52,248 nucleotides of DNA from a virus. The notes beneath the pieces are model-generated. The model was not told the origin of the DNA and did no database searches. It saw only the letters and a list, made by a program, of their open reading frames with translations. The stretch lies in the IMG/VR virus record IMGVR_UViG_3300009420_001906, positions 1 through 52,248 of that record. One strand, given 5' to 3'. The translations under genes and the position numbers were made by a program. This document shows positions 1 to 8,442 of this stretch, piece after piece. Positions within the stretch are counted from its first letter, which is position 1. Every line of letters starts with the position of its first letter.

Positions 1-612
1 ATGACACATGAATAACGATTTACCTACTCCAGTTCCTGCTAAACATATATTAAGAGTCTTCTTAGATAGCCCGCCTTTAGTAACCTTATTTAAGTAATCA
101 ATATCAAATGGTATTCTATCTTCTTTCTTATTGTAGAAATCAAACCTAGCTTCTGAATCATAGATATAATCATGACCAATATGGCTATCGAATGATACTG
201 ATAATGCGTCAGTTAGTAACTTTGGTATTTGCCCAGTATCTTTATTTTTATCTTGACCATCAATGATCTGAATACCATCCATAATAGCATTGTAGATAGC
301 TTTATCTTGACAGAACTTCTCAGTTTTATCTGTTAACCACTCTTTAATGTCTTCAGGTTGCTCAGCCATTCCTGAGATATAATCTAATCCTTGTTGACTC
401 TGATCATCTGATAAGCCGCCGGCGTTATTAAACTCTACTAGTAGAGCCTCCTTAGTAGGTAGCTTAGTATATTGCTCATAGAACTCACCTATTAAACTAA
501 ATATTTTACGTTCTGTTATGTCACTGAAGTATTCTTCTTTAATAAACGGCAAAGCTTTCTTAGTAAATTCTATATCGTAAATTAAATTACTTAAGATCTG
601 CTTTTCAATCAT
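1..612 (-). CDS. 41: gp41 replicative DNA helicase (N-terminal part, cut by window edge)
   Basis: This is a DnaB-type hexameric 5'-3' helicase that unwinds the phage replication fork together with primase. I translated 204 residues from the ATG at 612 to the window edge. The protein starts MIEKQILSNLIYDIEFTKK, has an all-helical N-terminal domain, and near residue 195 shows the Walker A motif AGTGVGKSLF, just before the cut. The start overlaps the TGA stop of the upstream oxygenase gene as ATGA. The remaining two thirds of the ATPase domain lie outside the window. Identity rests on the Walker A context, the N-terminal sequence and the position next to uvsX. Confidence 0.88.
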   Translation of the reverse strand, partial: MIEKQILSNLIYDIEFTKKALPFIKEEYFSDITERKIFSLIGEFYEQYTKLPTKEALLVEFNNAGGLSDDQSQQGLDYISGMAEQPEDIKEWLTDKTEKFCQDKAIYNAIMDGIQIIDGQDKNKDTGQIPKLLTDALSVSFDSHIGHDYIYDSEARFDFYNKKEDRIPFDIDYLNKVTKGGLSKKTLNICLAGTGVGKSLFMCH

Positions 613-1160
613 TTGCGTTTATCCAAATTAAATGAGATTGTTATTCTCGGATTATCAGTTTCACTCTGTGTAGGCACAGAATGCTTTAGCCAACTTGGCC
701 ATATGTATATTGTATTAGCTTCCACGTTGAATTGCAAGCTTTGATTGTACCTTCCGGTTAAATAACTTCCAGCCCAGCTTCTTATTAAACCGTCCAAAGG
801 TGATTCAATATCAAAAGGAGCTGATGTCTCGTCTGCGTTTATGTATATTGTTCCGGATAGTAATGCTCTAGCATGATCATGAAAGCAATGATGATCGCCT
901 TCGCGATAGACATTCCACCAAATGTGAATATCATCTGTATCGAATTCTATGTTTCGATCTGATATTGATGAGAAGAATTGATTTCCATGCTTCATTATAG
1001 CTTGTGCTATTACAGGAAAGGATTCTATTGGGAAACTATCTTCATCAAAGTATGATGTATAGTTTGTGTTTTGTGATCTTGCTGCTAAGATTTCTTTTGC
1101 TATCTTACTACAGGGAAGCTCAAGCTTCTCCTTCAGCAGCGGGATCGGGAACAAGTCCAT
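609..1160 (-). CDS. Putative 2OG-Fe(II) oxygenase
   Basis: A 183-residue double-stranded beta-helix type protein resembling the TIGR02466 phage 2OG-Fe(II) oxygenase family. Candidate iron ligands are His94/His96 in FHDHARALLSG and His160 in WPSWLKHSVP. Arg172 in NPRITISFN would bind 2-oxoglutarate. A longer reading frame begins at 1214, but its first 18 residues lie inside the uvsX end. I prefer the start MDLFPIPLLKEKL, which is how family members usually begin; it still overlaps uvsX by 41 nt. The substrate is unknown. Genes of this type are common in marine T4-like phages. Confidence 0.72.
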   Translation of the reverse strand: MDLFPIPLLKEKLELPCSKIAKEILAARSQNTNYTSYFDEDSFPIESFPVIAQAIMKHGNQFFSSISDRNIEFDTDDIHIWWNVYREGDHHCFHDHARALLSGTIYINADETSAPFDIESPLDGLIRSWAGSYLTGRYNQSLQFNVEANTIYIWPSWLKHSVPTQSETDNPRITISFNLDKRK

Positions 1161-2190
1161 CATAACTGTCGTCCTCAACTCCATACATAAATTCTTTCTT
1201 CGCGGCCATGTCAATCTGAGTTAATAGCTCTTCAGTAAAATATTCTGTAGGATTTTCATATATAGTCTTAGCATAGACTTTACGCCCATCTGGCATCTCT
1301 ATTCTTGTGGATACCTTCTTTACAATACCATATTTCTCGGCTAAGTCAAGCAGCCCATAATATCGATCTAAACCTTTCTCGAATGATAATTTAACTTCAA
1401 CAAGCTTACCTTCTTTAGATAGTCTTGATTTATGCATTCTTGCTTTAATAATATTGCCGACTAGCTCTGTGCCTTCTTTATCTTTCTTCTTACCTAGCAT
1501 AATGATAGTAGACGCAGCATACTTAAGCCCTGAACCGCCACCAATCTCTTTGGTAGGGAACAATGAACCAATAGCATCGTATACATGATTAGTAACTAAC
1601 ATAGGAACTTTGATCTTAGCCAGTTTAAGAGTTAATACCCTAAAGGTCGCCTTTATGAGCTGAGCCTTAGTCATATCCCTTGTCTCTTTACCGCTCGCGG
1701 TATCTTCTATCTCTTTGGTAGTACTGAGTAGGCCTAACGAATCTAACACAAACATCATAGGAGGACGTCTGCCAGCTGGTTGGCTCTGATAGTTATCAAT
1801 TACTCTTAATGCATGAGTTCTGAATGACTGAATCGTATCAGGTTCTGCTAAGATAACTCTCTTAGTATCAATCCCTCTATCTTCCATCATTCCTTTTGTG
1901 ACAGCAGCTTCAGTATCGTAGAACACAACACCTGCTTCTGGATCGTTGTCTAGGAAGCTTCTTATCACTCCTAGCACAAAAAAGGTTTTGCCAGTTGCAG
2001 ATTCACCAGCGAAGGCAGTAACCTTATTATTAGGAACACCTCCGTAAATAGAACCTGAACACGCAGCATTAAGTATATAAGAACCAGTATCAACTGTTCC
2101 TGTAAACTCTGCTGAGCCTTCTCCATCATATGCTATGACCGTATCTTCATCCTTGAGATCTTCGACCATATTTCTAAAAAAATCACTCAT
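1120..2190 (-). CDS. uvsX: UvsX RecA-like recombinase
   Basis: This is the strand-exchange protein for recombination-dependent replication and repair. It works with UvsY, which is also encoded in this window. The 356-residue protein has Walker A GESATGKT at residues 62-69, a Walker B-like MMFVLDSLG near 150, and the RecA-core sequence LVTNHVYDAIGS. The length is close to T4 UvsX (about 390). The acidic tail overlaps the next gene by 41 nt. A consensus-like sigma70 promoter lies 23 nt upstream of the start, so it is probably expressed early. Confidence 0.96.
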   Translation of the reverse strand: MSDFFRNMVEDLKDEDTVIAYDGEGSAEFTGTVDTGSYILNAACSGSIYGGVPNNKVTAFAGESATGKTFFVLGVIRSFLDNDPEAGVVFYDTEAAVTKGMMEDRGIDTKRVILAEPDTIQSFRTHALRVIDNYQSQPAGRRPPMMFVLDSLGLLSTTKEIEDTASGKETRDMTKAQLIKATFRVLTLKLAKIKVPMLVTNHVYDAIGSLFPTKEIGGGSGLKYAASTIIMLGKKKDKEGTELVGNIIKARMHKSRLSKEGKLVEVKLSFEKGLDRYYGLLDLAEKYGIVKKVSTRIEMPDGRKVYAKTIYENPTEYFTEELLTQIDMAAKKEFMYGVEDDSYDGLVPDPAAEGEA

Positions 2191-2212
2191 TCTTTATTCC
2201 TCACTTTTATAT

Positions 2213-2241
2213 ATTATATACTATTTTAGGTTGAAAGTCAA
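2213..2241 (-). promoter_or_regulatory. Sigma70-like promoter of uvsX
   Basis: On the minus strand, TTGACT (2241-2236) is followed by a 17-nt spacer and TATAAT (2218-2213). The -35 box overlaps the TGA stop of the preceding small gene. uvsX starts at 2190. The same box sequences and exact spacing recur upstream of gp43, uvsY, iscU and the formyltransferase gene. Confidence 0.75.
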
Positions 2242-2507
2242 CCTTTAAACACTTTATCTAAAGCGTCTGAAAACTCTTCTATCTTATCATTCCGGTTAGG
2301 CCAGTAGATATAATCCTTCTCAGGATTCTTTTTAAGATTGCTCAATAATGGTTGCACCATATTGTATAGTTTATTTAATCGATCTTCTAGATCATCAGCT
2401 CCTGCGTTTGCTGATGCAACCGCGGCTTTACCAGTTTGGACGGCTTCTAGCTCGTCCTCATCCATTGCTGAAAATCCAAAGTCGAAGCTGTAGTCTGTAT
2501 TAGCCAA
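2238..2507 (-). CDS. Conserved T4-like phage protein of unknown function
   Basis: An 89-residue acidic protein beginning MANTDYSFDFGFSAMDEDE, with a predicted helical middle (residues 38-65). It lies between DNA polymerase and uvsX, where marine T4-like phages often carry a small gene with a similar FDFGF start. The start codon is TTG. It is supported by GGAGG six to seven nt upstream, which lies inside the last codons of gp43. The gene overlaps the gp43 stop by 8 nt. Translational coupling to polymerase is likely. No function is assigned. Confidence 0.75.
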   Translation of the reverse strand: MANTDYSFDFGFSAMDEDELEAVQTGKAAVASANAGADDLEDRLNKLYNMVQPLLSNLKKNPEKDYIYWPNRNDKIEEFSDALDKVFKG

Positions 2508-4998
2508 ATAACACCTCCAGTGTTTGTCTCGTTTCTACATTCCAACCAATTGCGTGAATAATGGTCTTCATAGGTTCGAGAAAAGATTTATCGAACTGCA
2601 AATCATAATCTATATATTGATTCAAACCTAATTCATGAGGAAGAGTATTCGGCACAGCGATTATATTCTCCCTACTAGGGTTAGGCAGCTTCAGGTAGCA
2701 GAACTTAACTTTATCTCCTTCCATTACAGGTTGAAATCTTTCTACCTTTTTCTCTTTAAGTAGATAATTATACATCAACGCACCTCGTACGTGGATAGGA
2801 GTCCCTTTCTTATATATTTGTGAAGCGTCCATATATTTAGCTAGACCTTTACACCCTCGAGGAAAAGCCACGTCTTCAAAATTCTGAGATCTGAAATCAG
2901 CGCGCTTATTCTCAATAAACTTAATAACAGATTGCTCGTCTTCATTAATAATAACGTTGATAGCTTCTTTAATGTATTGTCTTACAATACTAGGAGTAGA
3001 AGATCTAACAGCTTCAATGCCCATCATTTTTAGTTTAGGCTCTTTATATCTTACACCTTCACTATCATGCACATTCATAATATATCTTTTCTTCGCAGTC
3101 CAGATAGCTTTATCACCTATATTTTCTCGCTTCATGAACATCTTCTGGTCCATAGCATTTACATAGGTCGCAAGCTCTCCATAAGATTTTTCAATTTCCG
3201 GTTCAAGAATCTCCTCGCAGGACTTATCAAGAAAGTCGATGATCCGTGAAGTCTCACCGCCTGCTGGAAACACTTTTTGTACAAGTGCGTCCAAAGTAAC
3301 ATATACTGAATCCGTATCAATCGCAACAACATAATCTTTATCCTCTGTTTTTAAAGTTTTATTTAAAAACTGGTTTAGAGTCCTTTCAATCCATCTGATA
3401 GATAACTGACCGCCTTTAGTGATTGACTCTGTATTGTTCATATCAAAGAATCTAAAGTATTCATTACCTAACGCACCATAAGCTGAGTTAAGTTGAATCT
3501 TTTTAGCCATCTGCATATTATAGCATTGACTAATCTCATTCTCTAATTTTTTAGTAGGATCTTTCTGATATTGCTTTTGAGCTTTAATCATTCGGTCCTT
3601 CCAAATGACTCTATCATCATACATCTTACGCATTAACTTAGGTAAGAAGCCTTCAAAATCTCTCGTATATAAATCCCCATTAGCAGATATAACATTATTC
3701 TCTTCTAAGAGACTTTCTCTTACTTTATCGAGTGCACCATCTAATATCTGATCTACTGATGGAGCAAATCCTGATTTTCCCATCCAGGTTTCAGGTGATA
3801 TATTATATTGCATAATTAAATGAGGATACAGAGAGTTTAAATCAAAGCTAACAACCCAATTATGCATACCTACTTGAGGATCTTTAACGTATGCACCTTC
3901 AGCCTGTCTGTCCTTGTTGGATCTTATAAACTGAGGTACTACTATATTCTTCTTAGACAGGTAGTTATGAATAATAAGATCCCATAATCTAACTGATGTG
4001 AATGTGTCTTGAAAATTAACCTTAGCATCATATGCAATAGCATATACTTGCTCAATAAGTTTTAACTTATCATCTAGCTTTCGAATAAGCTCAACATCTT
4101 TAATATTGTAGTCAATAAACTTATCCCAATCAGTCTTATAGAGATCAAAAAGACTATCATGATCAGAGTAGTCTAATTTTTTCTCACCTAATTCAACGTG
4201 AGCAATATTATCTAATCTATATGACTCTTGCATAACATAAGTAAACTTACGATACATCTGTAAGTAGTCTAATGTACTAACACCAACTATATCATAAAAC
4301 TGATTTGTTCTACCTGCAATAGTAACTTCACGTTCTTTTAAAACTTCGAATGGAGATAATTTCTGAGCCATATCACGACCAATTATCTGATCCATTCTAT
4401 TAATTATATAAGGAATATCAAAACCTTCTACATTCCATCCAGTAACAACATCTGGATCAATAGCGCGCCAGCAATCTAAGAATCTCATTAATAGATTAGC
4501 TTCATCTGTACAGAGAATATACTCTACATTATCTGCTTTTGGTGTGTAAGGTTGACATCCTAATGCTACATATTGACCATTAAATTCTAATGTAATAGCA
4601 TTTATTTCTTTATCTGCTTTTCTTATATCAGGGAAGCCTTCATCTGCAGCTACCTCAATATCAACATTAATTACTCTTATTAGATCAGCATCATATTTGA
4701 AGCCATCATCATAATTATCATTAATATATGTATATGCAAACATCGGTAGACCATATATTGATCTTCCTGAGATATCTTTATTTTCTTGAATATATTTCTG
4801 TGCGTAATGAGGATTATCGAATTCCTTCTTCATTACTTTTTGACCTTTTAGAGTTGTATATCCGGTCTCCTGTTGAACAGGTCCGGTAAACATATAAGGT
4901 CGGCAGGGCTCGGAGTAACTGAAACGTTCTCCATTATCATAACCACGATGAAGGATCTTTGATCCTCTCAATAATACATTAGTATAGAATTTAGACAT
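2500..4998 (-). CDS. 43: gp43 DNA polymerase (family B)
   Basis: This is the replicative polymerase with 3'-5' proofreading. The exonuclease motifs are INVDIEVA (Exo I, near residue 113), NVEGFDIPYI (Exo II) and YNIKDVEL (Exo III). The polymerase motifs are DLNSLYPHLI (A), KIQLNSAYGALGN (B) and AIDTDSVYV (C, carrying the catalytic DTD). At 832 residues it is close to T4 gp43 (898). The frame could open at a GTG at 5007. The ATG at 4998 (MSKFYTN) is preferred because AGTGAG sits just upstream and it fits the family N-terminus. It has its own sigma70-like promoter. Confidence 0.97.
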   Translation of the reverse strand: MSKFYTNVLLRGSKILHRGYDNGERFSYSEPCRPYMFTGPVQQETGYTTLKGQKVMKKEFDNPHYAQKYIQENKDISGRSIYGLPMFAYTYINDNYDDGFKYDADLIRVINVDIEVAADEGFPDIRKADKEINAITLEFNGQYVALGCQPYTPKADNVEYILCTDEANLLMRFLDCWRAIDPDVVTGWNVEGFDIPYIINRMDQIIGRDMAQKLSPFEVLKEREVTIAGRTNQFYDIVGVSTLDYLQMYRKFTYVMQESYRLDNIAHVELGEKKLDYSDHDSLFDLYKTDWDKFIDYNIKDVELIRKLDDKLKLIEQVYAIAYDAKVNFQDTFTSVRLWDLIIHNYLSKKNIVVPQFIRSNKDRQAEGAYVKDPQVGMHNWVVSFDLNSLYPHLIMQYNISPETWMGKSGFAPSVDQILDGALDKVRESLLEENNVISANGDLYTRDFEGFLPKLMRKMYDDRVIWKDRMIKAQKQYQKDPTKKLENEISQCYNMQMAKKIQLNSAYGALGNEYFRFFDMNNTESITKGGQLSIRWIERTLNQFLNKTLKTEDKDYVVAIDTDSVYVTLDALVQKVFPAGGETSRIIDFLDKSCEEILEPEIEKSYGELATYVNAMDQKMFMKRENIGDKAIWTAKKRYIMNVHDSEGVRYKEPKLKMMGIEAVRSSTPSIVRQYIKEAINVIINEDEQSVIKFIENKRADFRSQNFEDVAFPRGCKGLAKYMDASQIYKKGTPIHVRGALMYNYLLKEKKVERFQPVMEGDKVKFCYLKLPNPSRENIIAVPNTLPHELGLNQYIDYDLQFDKSFLEPMKTIIHAIGWNVETRQTLEVLFG

Positions 4999-5024
4999 GG
5001 TTCTCACTTAGGTTCATAATATAT

Positions 5025-5053
5025 ATTATAGTCTCAAACGGACCATAATGCAA
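5025..5053 (-). promoter_or_regulatory. Sigma70-like promoter of gp43
   Basis: TTGCAT (5053-5048), a 17-nt spacer and TATAAT (5030-5025) on the minus strand, 27 nt before the polymerase start. The -10 is followed by the AT-rich ATATATT seen at the sister promoters. Confidence 0.72.
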
Positions 5054-5061
5054 GCTATTTT

Positions 5062-5400
5062 TTAGTTATGTGTTACTTCGCCAGTAGATAATACAATAAG
5101 GTCTATTCTAGAGTTGATGTATGCAGGTATCCCAGCATCCATTGATCCATCGGAATGAGCTGTGACAGCAGTTACAAGTGCAGGCCAGTCAGCAGCATCT
5201 ACAGCTGCAATTTCATCAGCATTAAGTGTACTGACGTTGTCTAGCACAATAATAGCATGTTGAATAATAGAAGGAACTGCATTAAAATCAGCTATCTTAG
5301 CCGTCGTCTGATTAATAGCAGCTGTTACATCGCTATCAAGGACAGTCGCAGCAGTCCAGATTTGTATCTCTATTTTTAAAATATCGCTTTGAACAGCCAT
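5062..5400 (-). CDS. Hypothetical protein
   Basis: A 112-residue protein rich in Ala, Val, Ile and Asp (MAVQSDILKIEIQIWTAA...) that I do not recognise. It looks mostly helical and soluble, with no signal peptide. ATG at 5400 is preceded by TTGGAGTAAATT, a good ribosome-binding site. A CTAAATAT box about 27 nt upstream could be a weak late promoter. It sits between gp43 and a small late membrane protein. Composition resembles small virion-associated proteins, but this is only a guess. Confidence 0.6.
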   Translation of the reverse strand: MAVQSDILKIEIQIWTAATVLDSDVTAAINQTTAKIADFNAVPSIIQHAIIVLDNVSTLNADEIAAVDAADWPALVTAVTAHSDGSMDAGIPAYINSRIDLIVLSTGEVTHN

Positions 5401-5438
5401 AATTTACTCCAAGTTGTTTATGATATATATTTAGCTTA

Positions 5439-5573
5439 TTAGGCACTTAACATTATAATTACTACCGGCAGGAAGGGGATTAAGAGACCGGCTAAAAACA
5501 TTAAAGTTTCTACCATGGCATCTGTATCACACTCATCTACACGTGCAGTGATCGCTTTGATCATCGCGGACAT
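5439..5573 (-). CDS. Small single-pass membrane protein
   Basis: A 44-residue protein read directly from the sequence. An amphipathic N-terminal half (MSAMIKAITARVDECDTD) is followed by one hydrophobic segment (LMFLAGLLIPFLPVVIIML) running to the C-terminus. GGAG lies 8 nt before the ATG. An exact T4 late box TATAAATA is 55 nt upstream, so the gene looks like a single-gene late unit embedded among early genes. That architecture would suit a lysis-related or membrane-accessory role, but there is no family match to support one. Confidence 0.62.
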   Translation of the reverse strand: MSAMIKAITARVDECDTDAMVETLMFLAGLLIPFLPVVIIMLSA

Positions 5574-5627
5574 TTTCTACTCCAAGGGAAAGGGTTATTA
5601 GGTTGATTTATATCTTCCTATCACGTT

Positions 5628-5635
5628 TATTTATA
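5628..5635 (-). promoter_or_regulatory. T4-type late promoter box TATAAATA
   Basis: The exact consensus recognised by gp55-containing RNA polymerase, on the minus strand. The predicted start site is near 5622, giving a leader of about 50 nt for the 44-residue membrane protein. gp55 is encoded in this window. Confidence 0.72.
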
Positions 5636-5636
5636 A

Positions 5637-5687
5637 TAGCCGACCACGCAGGCCGGCTACTAATCCCCATGATTTTTGTTTATGGGG
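5637..5687 (-). terminator. Two tandem hairpins after hsp20
   Basis: Hairpin one is CCCCAT/ATGGGG (5665-5670 with 5682-5687). Hairpin two has a 9-bp stem TAGCCGGCC/GGTCGGCTA (5637-5645 with 5651-5659) and a 5-nt loop. Hairpin two is better as minus-strand RNA (G-U wobble) than as plus-strand RNA (A-C mismatch). No strong U-run follows, so termination or mRNA end protection after hsp20 is inferred. The late box begins directly after it. Confidence 0.45.
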
Positions 5688-5701
5688 TGTATCGGCTGAG
5701 G

Positions 5702-6148
5702 TTATTCAGCTAAGAAAGAAGCAACCCTGATATCCTTTCCAATATCGATTTTCTTAGGTTGTTTTTCTTCAGGAATCACTTTTTCTAACTTAATAGTTAG
5801 AATTCCATTCTCTACATCTGCACGAGTAACAACAACATCTTGAGCTAGTACAAAGTTCTTATCAAAGGCTCTATTCGAGATCCCTTGATGAACTGTGTTA
5901 GCTTTTTCTTTGTCTTCAATATTGCCTGATACGCGAAGATTGTTCTCCTGCATAGAAATATCGATGTCCTTCTTGCCAAATCCAGCAATAGCCATCTCAA
6001 TAACATAGTTATTCTCGTCAACATTAATGATGTTGAAAGGTGGATAGTTTGTGGTTTGTAGTGTTTTGGTTCTATTCAATTCTGAAAAGAGTTGATCTAG
6101 GCCAATTGAGTATTGATAGAATTTATCAAACGGGTTTATACTTGTCAT
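5702..6148 (-). CDS. Hsp20 / alpha-crystallin small heat-shock protein
   Basis: A 148-residue ATP-independent holdase that keeps unfolding proteins soluble. The alpha-crystallin domain spans roughly residues 35-130, with the conserved strand VENGILTIKLEK. A C-terminal IxI-like motif (KKIDI) would drive oligomer assembly. The N-terminus (INPFDKFYQYSIGLDQLF) resembles IbpA. Hsp20 genes are frequent in marine T4-like phages, where a role in virion assembly or host stress is suspected. It appears to be a single-gene unit, with a promoter inside the upstream gene and hairpins after its stop. Confidence 0.92.
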   Translation of the reverse strand: MTSINPFDKFYQYSIGLDQLFSELNRTKTLQTTNYPPFNIINVDENNYVIEMAIAGFGKKDIDISMQENNLRVSGNIEDKEKANTVHQGISNRAFDKNFVLAQDVVVTRADVENGILTIKLEKVIPEEKQPKKIDIGKDIRVASFLAE

Positions 6149-6210
6149 AATAGTCTCCTTTAAAAAGCAAGTTTTTATATAAAGGCCCGATAATTCGGCA
6201 CCTTACATAG

Positions 6211-6239
6211 TATATAGGCAACCAGCAATCAACAATCAA
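6211..6239 (-). promoter_or_regulatory. Possible sigma70-like promoter of hsp20
   Basis: TTGATT (6239-6234), a 17-nt spacer and TATATA (6216-6211). It overlaps the 3' end of the upstream gene and leaves a leader of about 55 nt before hsp20. It is weaker than the other promoters of this set. Confidence 0.45.
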
Positions 6240-6909
6240 CTAGGAATAGTCCTAGTATAAAGTCTCTTGATTCTGCTGTTCTTATTCCTGTTACTTGAAG
6301 TGTTACTCTAGGATGATGACCAGCATTAGCCGTTGAGTGAGGTACATCTTGCCATTTAAATGTAGTAACATCTCCTGCTTTCCAGTGTTCAAATGTATAG
6401 TTACCATAAGAGAACCATTGTCCTGGTCTCCAATCAGTTAACTGTACCATATATCTCTCTACTGAGTCAGGATTATCAGGTGCCCACTTCTCTAGCTTAT
6501 CCATATGTAAGTTCCATACTTGACCAGGAAACTGTACATGCACTCTAGTCATCTGTCTCTCTAATTTAAACTCATCAGCTATAGATTGTATACTGTCTGG
6601 GACGTCCCAGTTAAGATTACTTATAATATGATCAGCTTCATAGCCTGTGTTCTCTAGGTCATACTCCTCTGCTTGAAACTCTTCTTCTTTTCTAGATCTT
6701 ACACCTATCTTACTATGCTTATCTTTATTGCCTCTTGTGCGCCAAGTAGCTCCGTATGACTCATCAATAACTTGTTTTAGATCAGTAGCAGGTACTCTGC
6801 TTAGATCAATATGGCCAACTCTGTCTATTCTATCATACTGAGGGTCAATTAAATCAGGATCGAAATGATAATTACTTCTCTCTTTATTTTTATCCCAACT
6901 GCTGCTCAT
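6229..6909 (-). CDS. Putative Fe(II)/2OG-type oxygenase
   Basis: A 226-residue protein with the spacing of a double-stranded beta-helix oxygenase. His135 and Asp137 lie in VWNLHMDKLEKW, His191 in WQDVPHSTANAG, and Arg201 in HHPRVTLQVTG. The first 90 residues are polar and lack recognisable motifs. The ATG at 6909 overlaps the stop of the upstream gene as ATGA; an in-frame ATG two codons earlier is the alternative. It forms a pair with the next gene, another cupin-like protein. Substrate unknown; peptidyl or nucleoside hydroxylation are both possible. Confidence 0.62.
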   Translation of the reverse strand: MSSSWDKNKERSNYHFDPDLIDPQYDRIDRVGHIDLSRVPATDLKQVIDESYGATWRTRGNKDKHSKIGVRSRKEEEFQAEEYDLENTGYEADHIISNLNWDVPDSIQSIADEFKLERQMTRVHVQFPGQVWNLHMDKLEKWAPDNPDSVERYMVQLTDWRPGQWFSYGNYTFEHWKAGDVTTFKWQDVPHSTANAGHHPRVTLQVTGIRTAESRDFILGLFLVDC

Positions 6910-7499
6910 GCCCATTTATGTCCGTTCACTTCAATTTGAGTATCATATGTAAATTCACAATTAATACTTACTCTAGCTTCATTGCTCCAATTAGTAGCAG
7001 GCTTATGCATCATCCAACCTGGCATTGTATACATTACGCCTTCTACAACTTCTAATTCTATAACCTTTGGTCCTTCAAAAGGACATACATCTACTACTTG
7101 TAACCCAGCTGATCCTGGTCTAAGGTATGTTACAAAGTTAACAGATGCTGATCTACTATGATTGTGCCAATGATTAGTATGCTTATCTTTGTCTTGAAAA
7201 TAGCTCCATGCTTGAAAATTCTCAATAAAATGATCCTGGAATCCTTTCATGTTAAATTTGTTTAATATGCGGCTACATGAGTATTTTAGTATATCTAATA
7301 CTTCAGGTATTTCTATCATTGACTGCAGAATCGGTAAGTCTCCTTTCGCTGGTTGCAGCTTGCATAACTCAGAGTAATGCTCTTTTAAATGGAATAATTG
7401 TGGATCTCTATATCCTTTTATAAAGTCTGTTATACATGATCTGCCGCCACCATATTGCGCTTGTGGTTCTGGGTCAAATCTTAGATCTACTAGATGCAT
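6906..7499 (-). CDS. Putative 2OG-Fe(II) oxygenase / cupin-like protein
   Basis: A 197-residue protein with the late-domain layout of phage oxygenases. A histidine cluster HTNHWHNHSRSASVNF (residues 107-122) is followed by MPGWMMHKPATN with His165, and Arg176 in EARVSINCEF. The frame could open at a GTG at 7514. The ATG at 7499 is better, since AGGA lies 7 nt upstream. It overlaps the next oxygenase gene by 4 nt, so the two are probably made together. The metal triad is less canonical than in its neighbour, so catalytic activity is uncertain. Confidence 0.58.
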   Translation of the reverse strand: MHLVDLRFDPEPQAQYGGGRSCITDFIKGYRDPQLFHLKEHYSELCKLQPAKGDLPILQSMIEIPEVLDILKYSCSRILNKFNMKGFQDHFIENFQAWSYFQDKDKHTNHWHNHSRSASVNFVTYLRPGSAGLQVVDVCPFEGPKVIELEVVEGVMYTMPGWMMHKPATNWSNEARVSINCEFTYDTQIEVNGHKWA

Positions 7500-7520
7500 A
7501 TATGTTCCTGTCACGAGAGC

Positions 7521-8420
7521 TTATGAATAGCCTGCGCCGGGCTTTGCCACGGGGAGAGAGCTTAGCTCGTTCACTAGATATTTTGCGAATCTTTTATGTA
7601 CTGCCATAGTCGGATGATGAAATCCATGAACTTGGCCTCCATGTTGATGCATGTCTGTATCAGCAACTTCATACTCAGTCATTCGCTCATATGATTGTAA
7701 ACAGTAGTCCCAGAACTCCCATTCAGGTCCTAACTCAATATCATTATAAGCTTTGTAAGGTCTCTCAGTTTTTGGGAGATCTACTTTGAGATATTCTTTA
7801 CTAATGTGATGAATAAAATTAAATTTAAATTTATTAACGATAGCAAAGTCGATAATTGCATTAACTGATTTCCAGTATTCGGCTGTCTGACGATAGTCAC
7901 TTAAAAAGTTTAGCAATGGTTTCATATTACCTAATAGATGATCTGTAAGAGGTGTTGCTCTCTGGCCGTCACTGATAGACATTCGATGATGATATGTCAT
8001 ATCAAATTTACCAGTCTTCTTACTAAGGGAGTATGTTCTTGTTGGACGAGTTAGTCCTACGAATAGATGATCAGTCTTCGGATCTAAGGCGCCGCTCATA
8101 TGATCTTGTTGTATTTTAAGTAAAGCATAATCAAGAGGCATTGCTATGATGCACCGCTTTACACACTCACGCTTTCTTAGCTTAGACATAACGTTAGGAT
8201 AAGCTGTTTGCACATCTCTATGTATAAACTCCCATAGAGTTGTCTTACATGCCTCAGCTAAAACTTTATGGTGACTGCGCATAGCTAATTCTAAGCCATG
8301 CTCAGCTTTATGTGCTTTCTTTTGGATATCTAGTTCAGCAGGATCTACATCTAGAATTAGGTGGTCTTCAATTTCGATTCCCATCATATGGCTACAGCCA
8401 TAAAACACGTCTCTTTTCAT
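7521..8420 (-). CDS. SGNH/GDSL hydrolase-like protein
   Basis: A 299-residue protein. Its ends look like an SGNH esterase fold: an N-terminal block FYGCSHMMGIE with candidate nucleophile Ser10, and a C-terminal block HHPTMAVHKRFAKYLVNEL that resembles the DxxHP block supplying the catalytic His. The middle (residues 40-230) is long and unfamiliar, with a helical region and several Tyr- and Trp-rich patches. It lies in a run with two oxygenase-like genes. A role in modifying a glycan or lipid is an inference from the fold; no substrate is evident. Confidence 0.42.
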   Translation of the reverse strand: MKRDVFYGCSHMMGIEIEDHLILDVDPAELDIQKKAHKAEHGLELAMRSHHKVLAEACKTTLWEFIHRDVQTAYPNVMSKLRKRECVKRCIIAMPLDYALLKIQQDHMSGALDPKTDHLFVGLTRPTRTYSLSKKTGKFDMTYHHRMSISDGQRATPLTDHLLGNMKPLLNFLSDYRQTAEYWKSVNAIIDFAIVNKFKFNFIHHISKEYLKVDLPKTERPYKAYNDIELGPEWEFWDYCLQSYERMTEYEVADTDMHQHGGQVHGFHHPTMAVHKRFAKYLVNELSSLPVAKPGAGYS

Positions 8421-8442
8421 AATATACCTTTAAGGGTCGAAG

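Noticed and set aside
1161-1214. 18-codon N-terminal extension of the oxygenase at 609
   Set aside because: It lies wholly within the uvsX end, is basic and unlike family members, which start at MDLFPIP.
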